Of a stretch of DNA of 64,000 nt, positions 10,303 to 22,940 are shown piece by piece (positions within the stretch are counted from its first letter, which is position 1; the number at the start of each line of letters is the position of its first letter). Source of the DNA: Lathyrus oleraceus (taxonomy: Eukaryota; Streptophyta; Magnoliopsida; Fabales; Fabaceae); contig NC_066585.1 of NCBI RefSeq assembly GCF_024323335.1, forward strand, positions 338,211,346-338,275,345, in the 5' to 3' direction. Below the pieces are notes generated by a model. That model was given only the letters and a program-made list of their open reading frames with translations, was not told where the DNA came from and searched no databases. The position numbers and the translations under genes are program-made.

Positions 10303-12028
10303 AATTCTTGTTCAACTTCCTGATATTATTTGCCATGCCATATGAACTTGAATTGAGCTGGATTTTTGCATGATGATGCTTAGAGATATTGGGAATGTTT
10401 GTGAATTTTCCTGGAATTTTTGAGTGCAATTTCCTATTTGTTTGATAATTTCTCCCCTGTTTGACCAATTGTGAACTTTTTGTGAGTCATGATCTCATAT
10501 GTTTTGTGAAATTCTGGATATGTATTGGATAGACTTAAAATTTGGCATGTGTATTATAGACATCTTGAAGTGTGTCATGGCTTTGATTTGGTTCATTTAT
10601 CATGTGTAGTTTCTGTTTTATGATTGCTTGAAGTTGATGCTTGATTTGGTTCCTTGTATGAGCTTGTTTGAGTATGCTTTGACTTGATGAATTTAATTGA
10701 CTTGCTTCCCTTGGTCCAAATGGTCTGAAATTTGGTGTGATGATCCTTTAATGAGTGCTGTTTAGCCATGAATTTTTTGGGGATTTATTGAAATGTTTGT
10801 GAGTTGATTTGAATTGGATCTTTCTGTTTGGTCCTATGAGGGTCTAAATTGCATGCTTTGTACTCTTTGCCTCATGAAATGATAATGGTTGATGATATGA
10901 ATGTGAGACCAATTGGATTTGATTATTAATTGATTGATCTTGATTTTGGATAAGTTTCATGTTCTGTTTTGACTTATTGCTCCCATTTTGACCCTAGTCT
11001 TGTACTAGTGGTTTGTGTTCTCACATTTGAGCTTTGTTTCAAGTCAAAGAGCACAATTGCTTATGCTTGATGATGTGCACTCAATTGGGATTGGTTTATT
11101 GATTGTTTATGACTAACTTTGAGTTTGTTTTTTAGGCATTGAGATGTATGCTTAGGCCTTGTGGCTTGCACCTATGTGCATTGATGCTTGTTATCTGTTT
11201 GTGTTGTGGACTTGTAATTTTCTGTTTGACTTTTGTCTGTCTGGTATACTGATTATGTTGGATTGATTTCAGGTACCTTAGTTGCCATAGTTCATTTTGA
11301 ACTTGCTTGTGCTGTTGCTTGGTTGTATAAACCAATTGAGGTAGAATTTCTTTTCTCCATGTAGTCTGGAAGACCTGGCCTGTTACTTGGCCAGGCACCT
11401 GTCTGAAGTCCTCCTTAAGAGGCAATGTTTGTGCTTGTTTATTTTTGTCCCCAAGCAGGAAAAGACCTTGATTAAGGCAATTGGCAGATACAAGAGATGT
11501 GCAATCCATCTCCTGCTATTCTTGTTGAGTCATCCCTCTGCTCACACAACTGGTGTTGATGCATTGTGGATCCTAACCCAAGATCCTTGTACAGTTGTAC
11601 AGTTGAGTCAGAGTCATAAGTGTAGAAGGGTTCCCACTTTCTGAACCCACACTTCTTTTGTCTGAAGCTCTCCCTGGCCAGGGATAAGAGCTGTGAGGCA
11701 CACCCCTCACTCCCATTTCATCTGGCTTCACCCTAACTCTCAATGTTAGGGTTAAGAGCTAACATCACCTGATACAGTCGGTTTGCTTTTGCGGCCTAAC
11801 CCTTTGTTTGTGCCCACTTCGTTTGGATATAGTGTGTGCTAATTGTGAATGTTTGCTTTGTTTTGATTATGCTTGCATGCTTTGCTTTGCCTGTTTAGGA
11901 TTAGCTTGCTGCCTGAGCAAGTTAGATAGCAACCGTAACTTAGGGATAATATGCATGATAACATCTAGGCTCGAGTCATAGTCTCCCTAGTTGTGTCTCC
12001 CTCTGTATCTGGTTAGGCTAGTCTTTCT

Positions 12029-12605
12029 CCCCTGTTCAGGGGAACTACGTTGCCCTGATCCTCATACCAGATGAGGTACGTAGGCAGGAGGTCGCACGAG
12101 ATCTCTCCGGGCACCCTTTTTTCTTTTTGTGTGTGTTTGCTTGACAGTTGCTAGGCTCGAGTTCCCGACTCCTTAGTAACTTGTTATCTGCTTTATTCTT
12201 GTGTGTGTTAGGAGACGGATGTAAGCCCAGCCATTGGCATTCCGTATCCTATTGTTGTGTGCTTGGAGTCCGGTATAAGTCCATCAAGTGGCATCTGGTT
12301 TCCAATGTGGGTTTGTTTGGTTCGGAAGCTGATGTAAGTCCAGCGATTGGCGTTCGGGTTCCATGTTTGCCTGCTTGTGTGTGTTTTGTTTCGGCGTGCG
12401 TGAGCCGAACTACGGTAGCTCTAATTCTCATTCCAGATGAGATACGTAGGCATAGGATGCGATATCCTAGCGAGCCCTCTCCCCTCTTCTCCCACATGTG
12501 TTGTGTGTGTGTGATGTTTGTTTTAGTAACCTTTTTCTATCTTTTGAGCGTGGATCCCGTCGAGTACGACGGATGCGTAGGGGTGCTAATACCTTCCCTT
12601 CGCAT
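12029..12605 (+). other. Structured 3' region of R3 5' LTR: stem-loop modules and terminal double hairpin
   Basis: CCCCTG 12029-12034 pairs with CAGGGG 12037-12042. Module A: CTACGT 12045-12050 with ACGTAG 12078-12083; CCTCAT 12060-12065 with ATGAGG 12071-12076. Three degenerate 58-bp repeats follow (GATGTAAG-like starts at 12218, 12272 and 12331). Module B 12405-12474: CTACG with CGTAG, CTCAT with ATGAG, TAGGAT with ATCCTA around loop GCGAT. Terminal hairpin: CCGTCG 12557-12562, AGTA, CGACGG 12567-12572; then ATGCGTAGGG 12573-12582 with CCCTTCGCAT 12596-12605. Every stem has sequence-divergent but pairing counterparts in other LTRs here. Confidence 0.6.
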
Positions 12606-12763
12606 AACCGACTCCCGATCCCATTCTCTTTGGTCGCGAGACCATGCTTTTTCCAGGTTTACTTCGAGCGTTTCCTTTCCCTCTTTTGGGATAAATAACG
12701 CACGGTGGCGGCTCTGTGTTGTTTTGTTTCAGCCTGCCGGTTGTTTTTCGCGGATGCGACAGC

Positions 12764-12781
12764 TGGCGACTCTGCTGGGGA
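12764..12781 (+). other. R3 primer-binding site
   Basis: TGGCGACTCTGCTGGGGA, identical to the R2 and R1 PBS, two bases after the LTR end. Confidence 0.87.
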
Positions 12782-12925
12782 GATAAAGAAGTTGACCTTT
12801 CTGCTGGTCCATCTTCCCTAAGCGAGTCTCTCCTAGCGTTCTAGGATAGTTTAGGTTGCTTGTGTTGCTTTATTTATGGCATTTATTAATCTGACTGTGT
12901 ATATATTTGCATAAATATTTGCATG
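12782..12925 (+). other. R3 leader before the array
   Basis: Non-coding leader, similar to the R6 leader after its PBS (63140-63290): shared ccctaagcgagt, tctaggatag and tttgcatgcatcat. The array junction starts at its end. Confidence 0.7.
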
Positions 12926-15900
12926 CATCATACTATCATGTTGCCGTCCTCTGTGCAGGTGGCTCCTCTGTTTTGGGGTGGGTGTTCTAAGTGGGGCTAA
13001 AACCCAGGCCCGAGTATACACCTAGGATTAGCGTGGTCTCACGTTCCTCATTTGCTTTATCAGCATATTGTTGTAACGTGACATACCACAAGCCGGACGA
13101 GGTTCATTGGAGAGCTTTTCCATTGTGGAGTACTCCACTTTGGTCTAGTTACCTCTTTTGAGCTATTGACTTCGGTGACCGATCTTTCTCGGATCTCTGG
13201 TTTAGACGATCTTAGGAAAGCTACAATGGCACACCCGAAAGGGCAAACCCATTGAGTATCTTTGCCCGATTGTCGACACCATTATCCGCCTTAGGATGAC
13301 CTGATTAGAATTTACCTGTGAGGGGAGGGTGATTCTTACAGATGCATGTTCTGTTGGTGACTAATGGTTCCGTTGATCAGAGTCCAATTTATAAGTCGGA
13401 TTTATGGGCATTTATTCCTGAGACGTCGGAGTGCTGTCCGTGTTATTTATCAGTGGGGATCCGTTTATTTCAGGATTCCCCGGGCCGATTCAGAGATTGT
13501 CGTGGATATCTGCTCGGAGATTGTCTGATGATGATGGTGATGTATCTTTCATTTCCGTTTATTTCGGAACCCTTGAGTTGGATTTGTGGGTACATACTCC
13601 TTCAGATGGTTGGGATCAGTTCAGAGACCAGGCTTCAGTGCAACAAATGATCAGATGACTTGGAGGATGGCAATGCGTTGCATTCATTCATCAGCATCAT
13701 CATATTTTGCATTTACCTGCATCTAACACATGTTTATCCATATGCAGGGATATTTTGATCGAGATCCTGGTTGAGAGACTTCTTTGCTTAGACATGAGGT
13801 CCGGTTTGAAAGACGATGTTGTCTACAGTTTCTTCAACCCAGAGATTGATGAGTTGAGACATATGATAGCATTGATTACGCCCGACCATGTGGGGATGTT
13901 CAGAGAGGCATACGGTGGTATTCTGAAGATGGCTTTCAGACTCACTAACAGCGACAGGAGCGCCATTCATCATCATACTATCATGTTGCCGTCCTCTGTG
14001 CAGGTGGTTCCTCTGTTTTGGGGTGGGTGTTCTGAGTGGGGCTAAAACCCAGGCCCGAGTATACACCTAGGATTAGCGTGGTCTCACGTTCCTCATTTGC
14101 TTTATCAGCATATTGTTGTAACGTGACATACCACAAGCCGGACGAGGTTCATTGGAGAGCTTTTCCATTGTGGAGTACTCCACTTTGGTCTAGTTACCTC
14201 TTTTGAGCTATTGACTTCGGTGACCGATCTTTCCCGGATCTCTGGTTTAGACGATCTTAGGAAAGCTACAATGGCACACCCGAAAGGGCAAACCCATTGA
14301 GTATCTTTGCCCGATTGTCGACACCATTATCCGCCTTAGGATGACCTGATTAGAATTTACCTGTGAGGGGAGGGTGATTCTTACAGATGCATGTTCTGTT
14401 GGTGACTAATGGTTCCGTTGATCAGAGTCCTATTTATAAGTCGGATTTATGGGCATTTATTCCTGAGACGTCGGAGTGCTGTCCGTGTTATTTATCAGTG
14501 GGGATCCGTTTATTTCAGGATTCCCCGGGCCGATTCAGAGATTGTTGTGGATATCTGCTCGGAGATTGTCTGATGATGATGGTGATGTATCTTTCATTTC
14601 CGTTTATTTCGGAACCCTTGAGTTGGATTTGTGGGTACATACTCCTTCAGATGGTTGGGATCAGTTCAGAGACCAGGCTTCAGTGCAACAAATGATCAGA
14701 TGACTTGGAGGATGGCAATGCGTTGCATTCATTCATCAGCATCATCATATTTTGCATTTACCTGCATCTAACACATGTTTATCCATATGCAGGGATATTT
14801 TGATCGAGATCCTGGTTGAGAGACTTCTTTGCTTAGACATGAGGTCCGGTTTGAAAGACGATGTTGTCTACAGTTTCTTCAACCCAGAGATTGATGAGTT
14901 GAGACATATGATAGCATTGATTACGCCCGACCATGTGGGGATGTTCAGAGAGGCATACGGTGGTATTCTGAAGATGGCTTTCAGACTCACTAACAGCGAC
15001 AGGAGCGCCATTCATCATCATACTATCATGTTGCCGTCCTCTGTGCAGGTGGTTCCTCTGTTTTGGGGTGGGTGTTCTGAGTGGGGCTAAAACCCAGGCC
15101 CGAGTATACACCTAGGATTAGCGTGGTCTCACGTTCCTCATTTGCTTTATCAGCATATTGTTGTAACGTGACATACCACAAGCCGGACGAGGTTCATTGG
15201 AGAGCTTTTCCATTGTGGAGTACTCCACTTTGGTCTAGTTACCTCTTTTGAGCTATTGACTTCGGTGACCGATCTTTCCCGGATCTCTGGTTTAGACGAT
15301 CTTAGGAAAGCTACAATGGCACACCCGAAAGGGCAAACCCATTGAGTATCTTTGCCCGATTGTCGACACCATTATCCGCCTTAGGATGACCTGATTAGAA
15401 TTTACCTGTGAGGGGAGGGTGATTCTTACAGATGCATGTTCTGTTGGTGACTAATGGTTCCGTTGATCAGAGTCCTATTTATAAGTCGGATTTATGGGCA
15501 TTTATTCCTGAGACGTCGGAGTGCTGTCCGTGTTATTTATCAGTGGGGATCCGTTTATTTCAGGATTCCCCGGGCCGATTCAGAGATTGTTGTGGATATC
15601 TGCTCGGAGATTGTCTGATGATGATGGTGATGTATCTTTCATTTCCGTTTATTTCGGAACCCTTGAGTTCGATTTGTGGGTACATACTCCTTCAGATGGT
15701 TGGGATCAGTTCAGAGACCAGGCTTCAGTGCAACAAATGATCAGATGACTTGGAGGATGGCAATGCGTTGCATTCATTCATCAGCATCATCATATTTTGC
15801 ATTTACCTGCATCTAACACATGTTTATCCATATGCAGGGATATTTTGATCGAGATCCTGGTTGAGAGACTTCTTTGCTTAGACATGAGGTCCGGTTTGAA

Positions 15901-18900
15901 AGACGATGTTGTCTACAGTTTCTTCAACCCAGAGATTGATGAGTTGAGACATATGATAGCATTGATTACGCCCGACCATGTGGGGATGTTCAGAGAGGCA
16001 TACGGTGGTATTCTGAAGATGGCTTTCAGACTCACTAACAGCGACAGGAGCGCCATTCATCATCATACTATCATGTTGCCGTCCTCTGTGCAGGTGGTTC
16101 CTCTGTTTTGGGGTGGGTGTTCTGAGTGGGGCTAAAACCCAGGCCCGAGTATACACCTAGGATTAGCGTGGTCTCACGTTCCTCATTTGCTTTATCAGCA
16201 TATTGTTGTAACGTGACATACCACAAGCCGGACGAGGTTCATTGGAGAGCTTTTCCATTGTGGAGTACTCCACTTTGGTCTAGTTACCTCTTTTGAGCTA
16301 TTGACTTCGGTGACCGATCTTTCCCGGATCTCTGGTTTAGACGATCTTAGGAAAGCTACAATGGCACACCCGAAAGGGCAAACCCATTGAGTATCTTTGC
16401 CCGATTGTCGACACCATTATCCGCCTTAGGATGACCTGATTAGAATTTACCTGTGAGGGGAGGGTGATTCTTACAGATGCATGTTCTGTTGGTGACTAAT
16501 GGTTCCGTTGATCAGAGTCCTATTTATAAGTCGGATTTATGGGCATTTATTCCTGAGACGTCGGAGTGCTGTCCGTGTTATTTATCAGTGGGGATCCGTT
16601 TATTTCAGGATTCCCCGGGCCGATTCAGAGATTGTTGTGGATATCTGCTCGGAGATTGTCTGATGATGATGGTGATGTATCTTTCATTTCCGTTTATTTC
16701 GGAACCCTTGAGTTGGATTTGTGGGTACATACTCCTTCAGATGGTTGGGATCAGTTCAGAGACCAGGCTTCAGTGCAACAAATGATCAGATGACTTGGAG
16801 GATGGCAATGCGTTGCATTCATTCATCAGCATCATCATATTTTGCATTTACCTGCATCTAACACATGTTTATCCATATGCAGGGATATTTTGATCGAGAT
16901 CCTGGTTGAGAGACTTCTTTGCTTAGACATGAGGTCCGGTTTGAAAGACGATGTTGTCTACAGTTTCTTCAACCCAGAGATTGATGAGTTGAGACATATG
17001 ATAGCATTGATTACGCCCGACCATGTGGGGATGTTCAGAGAGGCATACGGTGGTATTCTGAAGATGGCTTTCAGACTCACTAACAGCGACAGGAGCGCCA
17101 TTCATCATCATACTATCATGTTGCCGTCCTCTGTGCAGGTGGTTCCTCTGTTTTGGGGTGGGTGTTCTGAGTGGGGCTAAAACCCAGGCCCGAGTATACA
17201 CCTAGGATTAGCGTGGTCTCACGTTCCTCATTTGCTTTATCAGCATATTGTTGTAACGTGACATACCACAAGCCGGACGAGGTTCATTGGAGAGCTTTTC
17301 CATTGTGGAGTACTCCACTTTGGTCTAGTTACCTCTTTTGAGCTATTGACTTCGGTGACCGATCTTTCCCGGATCTCTGGTTTAGACGATCTTAGGAAAG
17401 CTACAATGGCACACCCGAAAGGGCAAACCCATTGAGTATCTTTGCCCGATTGTCGACACCATTATCCGCCTTAGGATGACCTGATTAGAATTTACCTGTG
17501 AGGGGAGGGTGATTCTTACAGATGCATGTTCTGTTGGTGACTAATGGTTCCGTTGATCAGAGTCCTATTTATAAGTCGGATTTATGGGCATTTATTCCTG
17601 AGACGTCGGAGTGCTGTCCGTGTTATTTATCAGTGGGGATCCGTTTATTTCAGGATTCCCCGGGCCGATTCAGAGATTGTTGTGGATATCTGCTCGGAGA
17701 TTGTCTGATGATGATGGTGATGTATCTTTCATTTCCGTTTATTTCGGAACCCTTGAGTTCGATTTGTGGGTACATACTCCTTCAGATGGTTGGGATCAGT
17801 TCAGAGACCAGGCTTCAGTGCAACAAATGATCAGATGACTTGGAGGATGGCAATGCGTTGCATTCATTCATCAGCATCATCATATTTTGCATTTACCTGC
17901 ATCTAACACATGTTTATCCATATGCAGGGATATTTTGATCGAGATCCTGGTTGAGAGACTTCTTTGCTTAGACATGAGGTCCGGTTTGAAAGACGATGTT
18001 GTCTACAGTTTCTTCAACCCAGAGATTGATGAGTTGAGACATATGATAGCATTGATTACGCCCGACCATGTGGGGATGTTCAGAGAGGCATACGGTGGTA
18101 TTCTGAAGATGGCTTTCAGACTCACTAACAGCGACAGGAGCGCCATTCATCATCATACTATCATGTTGCCGTCCTCTGTGCAGGTGGTTCCTCTGTTTTG
18201 GGGTGGGTGTTCTGAGTGGGGCTAAAACCCAGGCCCGAGTATACACCTAGGATTAGCGTGGTCTCACGTTCCTCATTTGCTTTATCAGCATATTGTTGTA
18301 ACGTGACATACCACAAGCCGGACGAGGTTCATTGGAGAGCTTTTCCATTGTGGAGTACTCCACTTTGGTCTAGTTACCTCTTTTGAGCTATTGACTTCGG
18401 TGACCGATCTTTCCCGGATCTCTGGTTTAGACGATCTTAGGAAAGCTACAATGGCACACCCGAAAGGGCAAACCCATTGAGTATCTTTGCCCGATTGTCG
18501 ACACCATTATCCGCCTTAGGATGACCTGATTAGAATTTACCTGTGAGGGGAGGGTGATTCTTACAGATGCATGTTCTGTTGGTGACTAATGGTTCCGTTG
18601 ATCAGAGTCCTATTTATAAGTCGGATTTATGGGCATTTATTCCTGAGACGTCGGAGTGCTGTCCGTGTTATTTATCAGTGGGGATCCGTTTATTTCAGGA
18701 TTCCCCGGGCCGATTCAGAGATTGTTGTGGATATCTGCTCGGAGATTGTCTGATGATGATGGTGATGTATCTTTCATTTCCGTTTATTTCGGAACCCTTG
18801 AGTTCGATTTGTGGGTACATACTCCTTCAGATGGTTGGGATCAGTTCAGAGACCAGGCTTCAGTGCAACAAATGATCAGATGACTTGGAGGATGGCAATG

Positions 18901-21900
18901 CGTTGCATTCATTCATCAGCATCATCATATTTTGCATTTACCTGCATCTAACACATGTTTATCCATATGCAGGGATATTTTGATCGAGATCCTGGTTGAG
19001 AGACTTCTTTGCTTAGACATGAGGTCCGGTTTGAAAGACGATGTTGTCTACAGTTTCTTCAACCCAGAGATTGATGAGTTGAGACATATGATAGCATTGA
19101 TTACGCCCGACCATGTGGGGATGTTCAGAGAGGCATACGGTGGTATTCTGAAGATGGCTTTCAGACTCACTAACAGCGACAGGAGCGCCATTCATCATCA
19201 TACTATCATGTTGCCGTCCTCTGTGCAGGTGGTTCCTCTGTTTTGGGGTGGGTGTTCTGAGTGGGGCTAAAACCCAGGCCCGAGTATACACCTAGGATTA
19301 GCGTGGTCTCACGTTCCTCATTTGCTTTATCAGCATATTGTTGTAACGTGACATACCACAAGCCGGACGAGGTTCATTGGAGAGCTTTTCCATTGTGGAG
19401 TACTCCACTTTGGTCTAGTTACCTCTTTTGAGCTATTGACTTCGGTGACCGATCTTTCCCGGATCTCTGGTTTAGACGATCTTAGGAAAGCTACAATGGC
19501 ACACCCGAAAGGGCAAACCCATTGAGTATCTTTGCCCGATTGTCGACACCATTATCCGCCTTAGGATGACCTGATTAGAATTTACCTGTGAGGGGAGGGT
19601 GATTCTTACAGATGCATGTTCTGTTGGTGACTAATGGTTCCGTTGATCAGAGTCCTATTTATAAGTCGGATTTATGGGCATTTATTCCTGAGACGTCGGA
19701 GTGCTGTCCGTGTTATTTATCAGTGGGGATCCGTTTATTTCAGGATTCCCCGGGCCGATTCAGAGATTGTTGTGGATATCTGCTCGGAGATTGTCTGATG
19801 ATGATGGTGATGTATCTTTCATTTCCGTTTATTTCGGAACCCTTGAGTTGGATTTGTGGGTACATACTCCTTCAGATGGTTGGGATCAGTTCAGAGACCA
19901 GGCTTCAGTGCAACAAATGATCAGATGACTTGGAGGATGGCAATGCGTTGCATTCATTCATCAGCATCATCATATTTTGCATTTACCTGCATCTAACACA
20001 TGTTTATCCATATGCAGGGATATTTTGATCGAGATCCTGGTTGAGAGACTTCTTTGCTTAGACATGAGGTCCGGTTTGAAAGACGATGTTGTCTACAGTT
20101 TCTTCAACCCAGAGATTGATGAGTTGAGACATATGATAGCATTGATTACGCCCGACCATGTGGGGATGTTCAGAGAGGCATACGGTGGTATTCTGAAGAT
20201 GGCTTTCAGACTCACTAACAGCGACAGGAGCGCCATTCATCATCATACTATCATGTTGCCGTCCTCTGTGCAGGTGGTTCCTCTGTTTTGGGGTGGGTGT
20301 TCTGAGTGGGGCTAAAACCCAGGCCCGAGTATACACCTAGGATTAGCGTGGTCTCACGTTCCTCATTTGCTTTATCAGCATATTGTTGTAACGTGACATA
20401 CCACAAGCCGGACGAGGTTCATTGGAGAGCTTTTCCATTGTGGAGTACTCCACTTTGGTCTAGTTACCTCTTTTGAGCTATTGACTTCGGTGACCGATCT
20501 TTCCCGGATCTCTGGTTTAGACGATCTTAGGAAAGCTACAATGGCACACCCGAAAGGGCAAACCCATTGAGTATCTTTGCCCGATTGTCGACACCATTAT
20601 CCGCCTTAGGATGACCTGATTAGAATTTACCTGTGAGGGGAGGGTGATTCTTACAGATGCATGTTCTGTTGGTGACTAATGGTTCCGTTGATCAGAGTCC
20701 TATTTATAAGTCGGATTTATGGGCATTTATTCCTGAGACGTCGGAGTGCTGTCCGTGTTATTTATCAGTGGGGATCCGTTTATTTCAGGATTCCCCGGGC
20801 CGATTCAGAGATTGTTGTGGATATCTGCTCGGAGATTGTCTGATGATGATGGTGATGTATCTTTCATTTCCGTTTATTTCGGAACCCTTGAGTTCGATTT
20901 GTGGGTACATACTCCTTCAGATGGTTGGGATCAGTTCAGAGACCAGGCTTCAGTGCAACAAATGATCAGATGACTTGGAGGATGGCAATGCGTTGCATTC
21001 ATTCATCAGCATCATCATATTTTGCATTTACCTGCATCTAACACATGTTTATCCATATGCAGGGATATTTTGATCGAGATCCTGGTTGAGAGACTTCTTT
21101 GCTTAGACATGAGGTCCGGTTTGAAAGACGATGTTGTCTACAGTTTCTTCAACCCAGAGATTGATGAGTTGAGACATATGATAGCATTGATTACGCCCGA
21201 CCATGTGGGGATGTTCAGAGAGGCATACGGTGGTATTCTGAAGATGGCTTTCAGACTCACTAACAGCGACAGGAGCGCCATTCATCATCATACTATCATG
21301 TTGCCGTCCTCTGTGCAGGTGGTTCCTCTGTTTTGGGGTGGGTGTTCTGAGTGGGGCTAAAACCCAGGCCCGAGTATACACCTAGGATTAGCGTGGTCTC
21401 ACGTTCCTCATTTGCTTTATCAGCATATTGTTGTAACGTGACATACCACAAGCCGGACGAGGTTCATTGGAGAGCTTTTCCATTGTGGAGTACTCCACTT
21501 TGGTCTAGTTACCTCTTTTGAGCTATTGACTTCGGTGACCGATCTTTCCCGGATCTCTGGTTTAGACGATCTTAGGAAAGCTACAATGGCACACCCGAAA
21601 GGGCAAACCCATTGAGTATCTTTGCCCGATTGTCGACACCATTATCCGCCTCAGGATGACCTGATTAGAATTTACCTGTGAGGGGAGGGTGATTCTTACA
21701 GATGCATGTTCTGTTGGTGACTAATGGTTCCGTTGATCAGAGTCCTATTTATAAGTCGGATTTATGGGCATTTATTCCTGAGACGTCGGAGTGCTGTCCG
21801 TGTTATTTATCAGTGGGGATCCGTTTATTTCAGGATTCCCCGGGCCGATTCAGAGATTGTTGTGGATATCTGCTCGGAGATTGTCTGATGATGATGGTGA

Positions 21901-22940
21901 TGTATCTTTCATTTCCGTTTATTTCAGAACCCTTGAGTTCGATTTGTGGGTACATACTCCTTCAGATGGTTGGGATCAGTTCAGAGACCAGGCTTCAGTG
22001 CAACAAATGATCAGATGACTTGGAGGATGGCAATGCGTTGCATTCATTCATCAGCATCATCATATTTTGCATTTACCTGCATCTAACACATGTTTATCCA
22101 TATGCAGGGACATTTTGATCGAGATCCTGGTTGAGAGACTTCTTTGCTTAGACATGAGGTCCGGTTTGAAAGACGATGTTGTCTACAGTTTCTTCAACCC
22201 AGAGATTGATGAGTTGAGACATATGATAGCATTGATTACGCCCGACCATGTGGGGATGTTCAGAGAGGCATACGGTGGTATTCTGAAGATGGCTTTCAGA
22301 CTCACTAACAGCGACAGGAGCGCCATTCATCATCATACTATCATGTTGCCGTCCTCTGTGCAGGTGGTTCCTCTGTTTTGGGGTGGGTGTTCTGAGTGGG
22401 GCTAAAACCCAGGCCCGAGTATACACCTAGGATTAGCGTGGTCTCACGTTCCTCATTTGCTTTATCAGCATATTGTTGTAACGTGACATACCACAAGCCG
22501 GACGAGGTTCATTGGAGAGCTTTTCCATTGTGGAGTACTCCACTTTGGTCTAGTTACCTCTTTTGAGCTATTGACTTCGGTGACCGATCTTTCCCGGATC
22601 TCTGGTTTAGACGATCTTAGGAAAGCTACAATGGCACACCCGAAAGGGCAAACCCATTGAGTATCTTTGCCCGATTGTCGACACCATTATCCGCCTTAGG
22701 ATGACCTGATTAGAATTTACCTGTGAGGGGAGGGTGATTCTTACAGATGCATGTTCTGTTGGTGACTAATGGTTCCGTTGATCAGAGTCCTATTTATAAG
22801 TCGGATTTATGGGCATTTATTCCTGAGATGTCGGAGTGCTGTCCGTGTTATTTATCAGTGGGGATCCGTTTATTTCAGGATTCCCCGGGCCGATTCAGAG
22901 ATTGTTATGGATATCTGTTCGGAGATTGTCTGATGATGAT
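12926..22940 (+). repeat. 1045-bp tandem array in R3 (copies 1-9 and part of 10)
   Basis: Units start at 12926 and every 1045 bp to 22331. Each holds leader sequence, a splice-acceptor-like catatgcag, and the first part of ORF1 up to SAIH, where it jumps back to the leader. The junction is cattcat joined to catcatacta. Copies 2-9 are almost identical, while copies 1 and 10 carry private changes. Repeated open frames of 102, 75, 112 and 92 residues are by-products of the array. A G/C variant in the gagttSgatttgtgg context runs G G C G C C G C C G over copies 1-10, consistent with multi-unit duplication. R5 inserted in copy 10 at 22940. Confidence 0.95.

Larger units (their letters stand above)
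7816..12761 (+). repeat. R3 5' LTR (4.95 kb)
   Basis: Starts TGTAACACCTC and ends GCGACA before the PBS. Pairs with 44963-49793. It contains a TATA candidate (9086), a perfect 9-bp inverted repeat (10280-10302), hairpins with compensatory partners in other LTRs (11374-11395, 11731-11751), degenerate 58-bp repeats (12218-12365), stem-loop modules (12029-12115, 12405-12474) and the terminal double hairpin (12557-12605). Open frames inside, including 12148-12786, are not genes: the same frames recur in other LTRs only as far as the DNA does and match no family. Confidence 0.93.

Noticed and set aside
12148..12786. 212-residue frame, repeated at 49180-49797
   Set aside because: It lies across LTR sequence with hairpins and the PBS; no known family, and it breaks in other LTRs.
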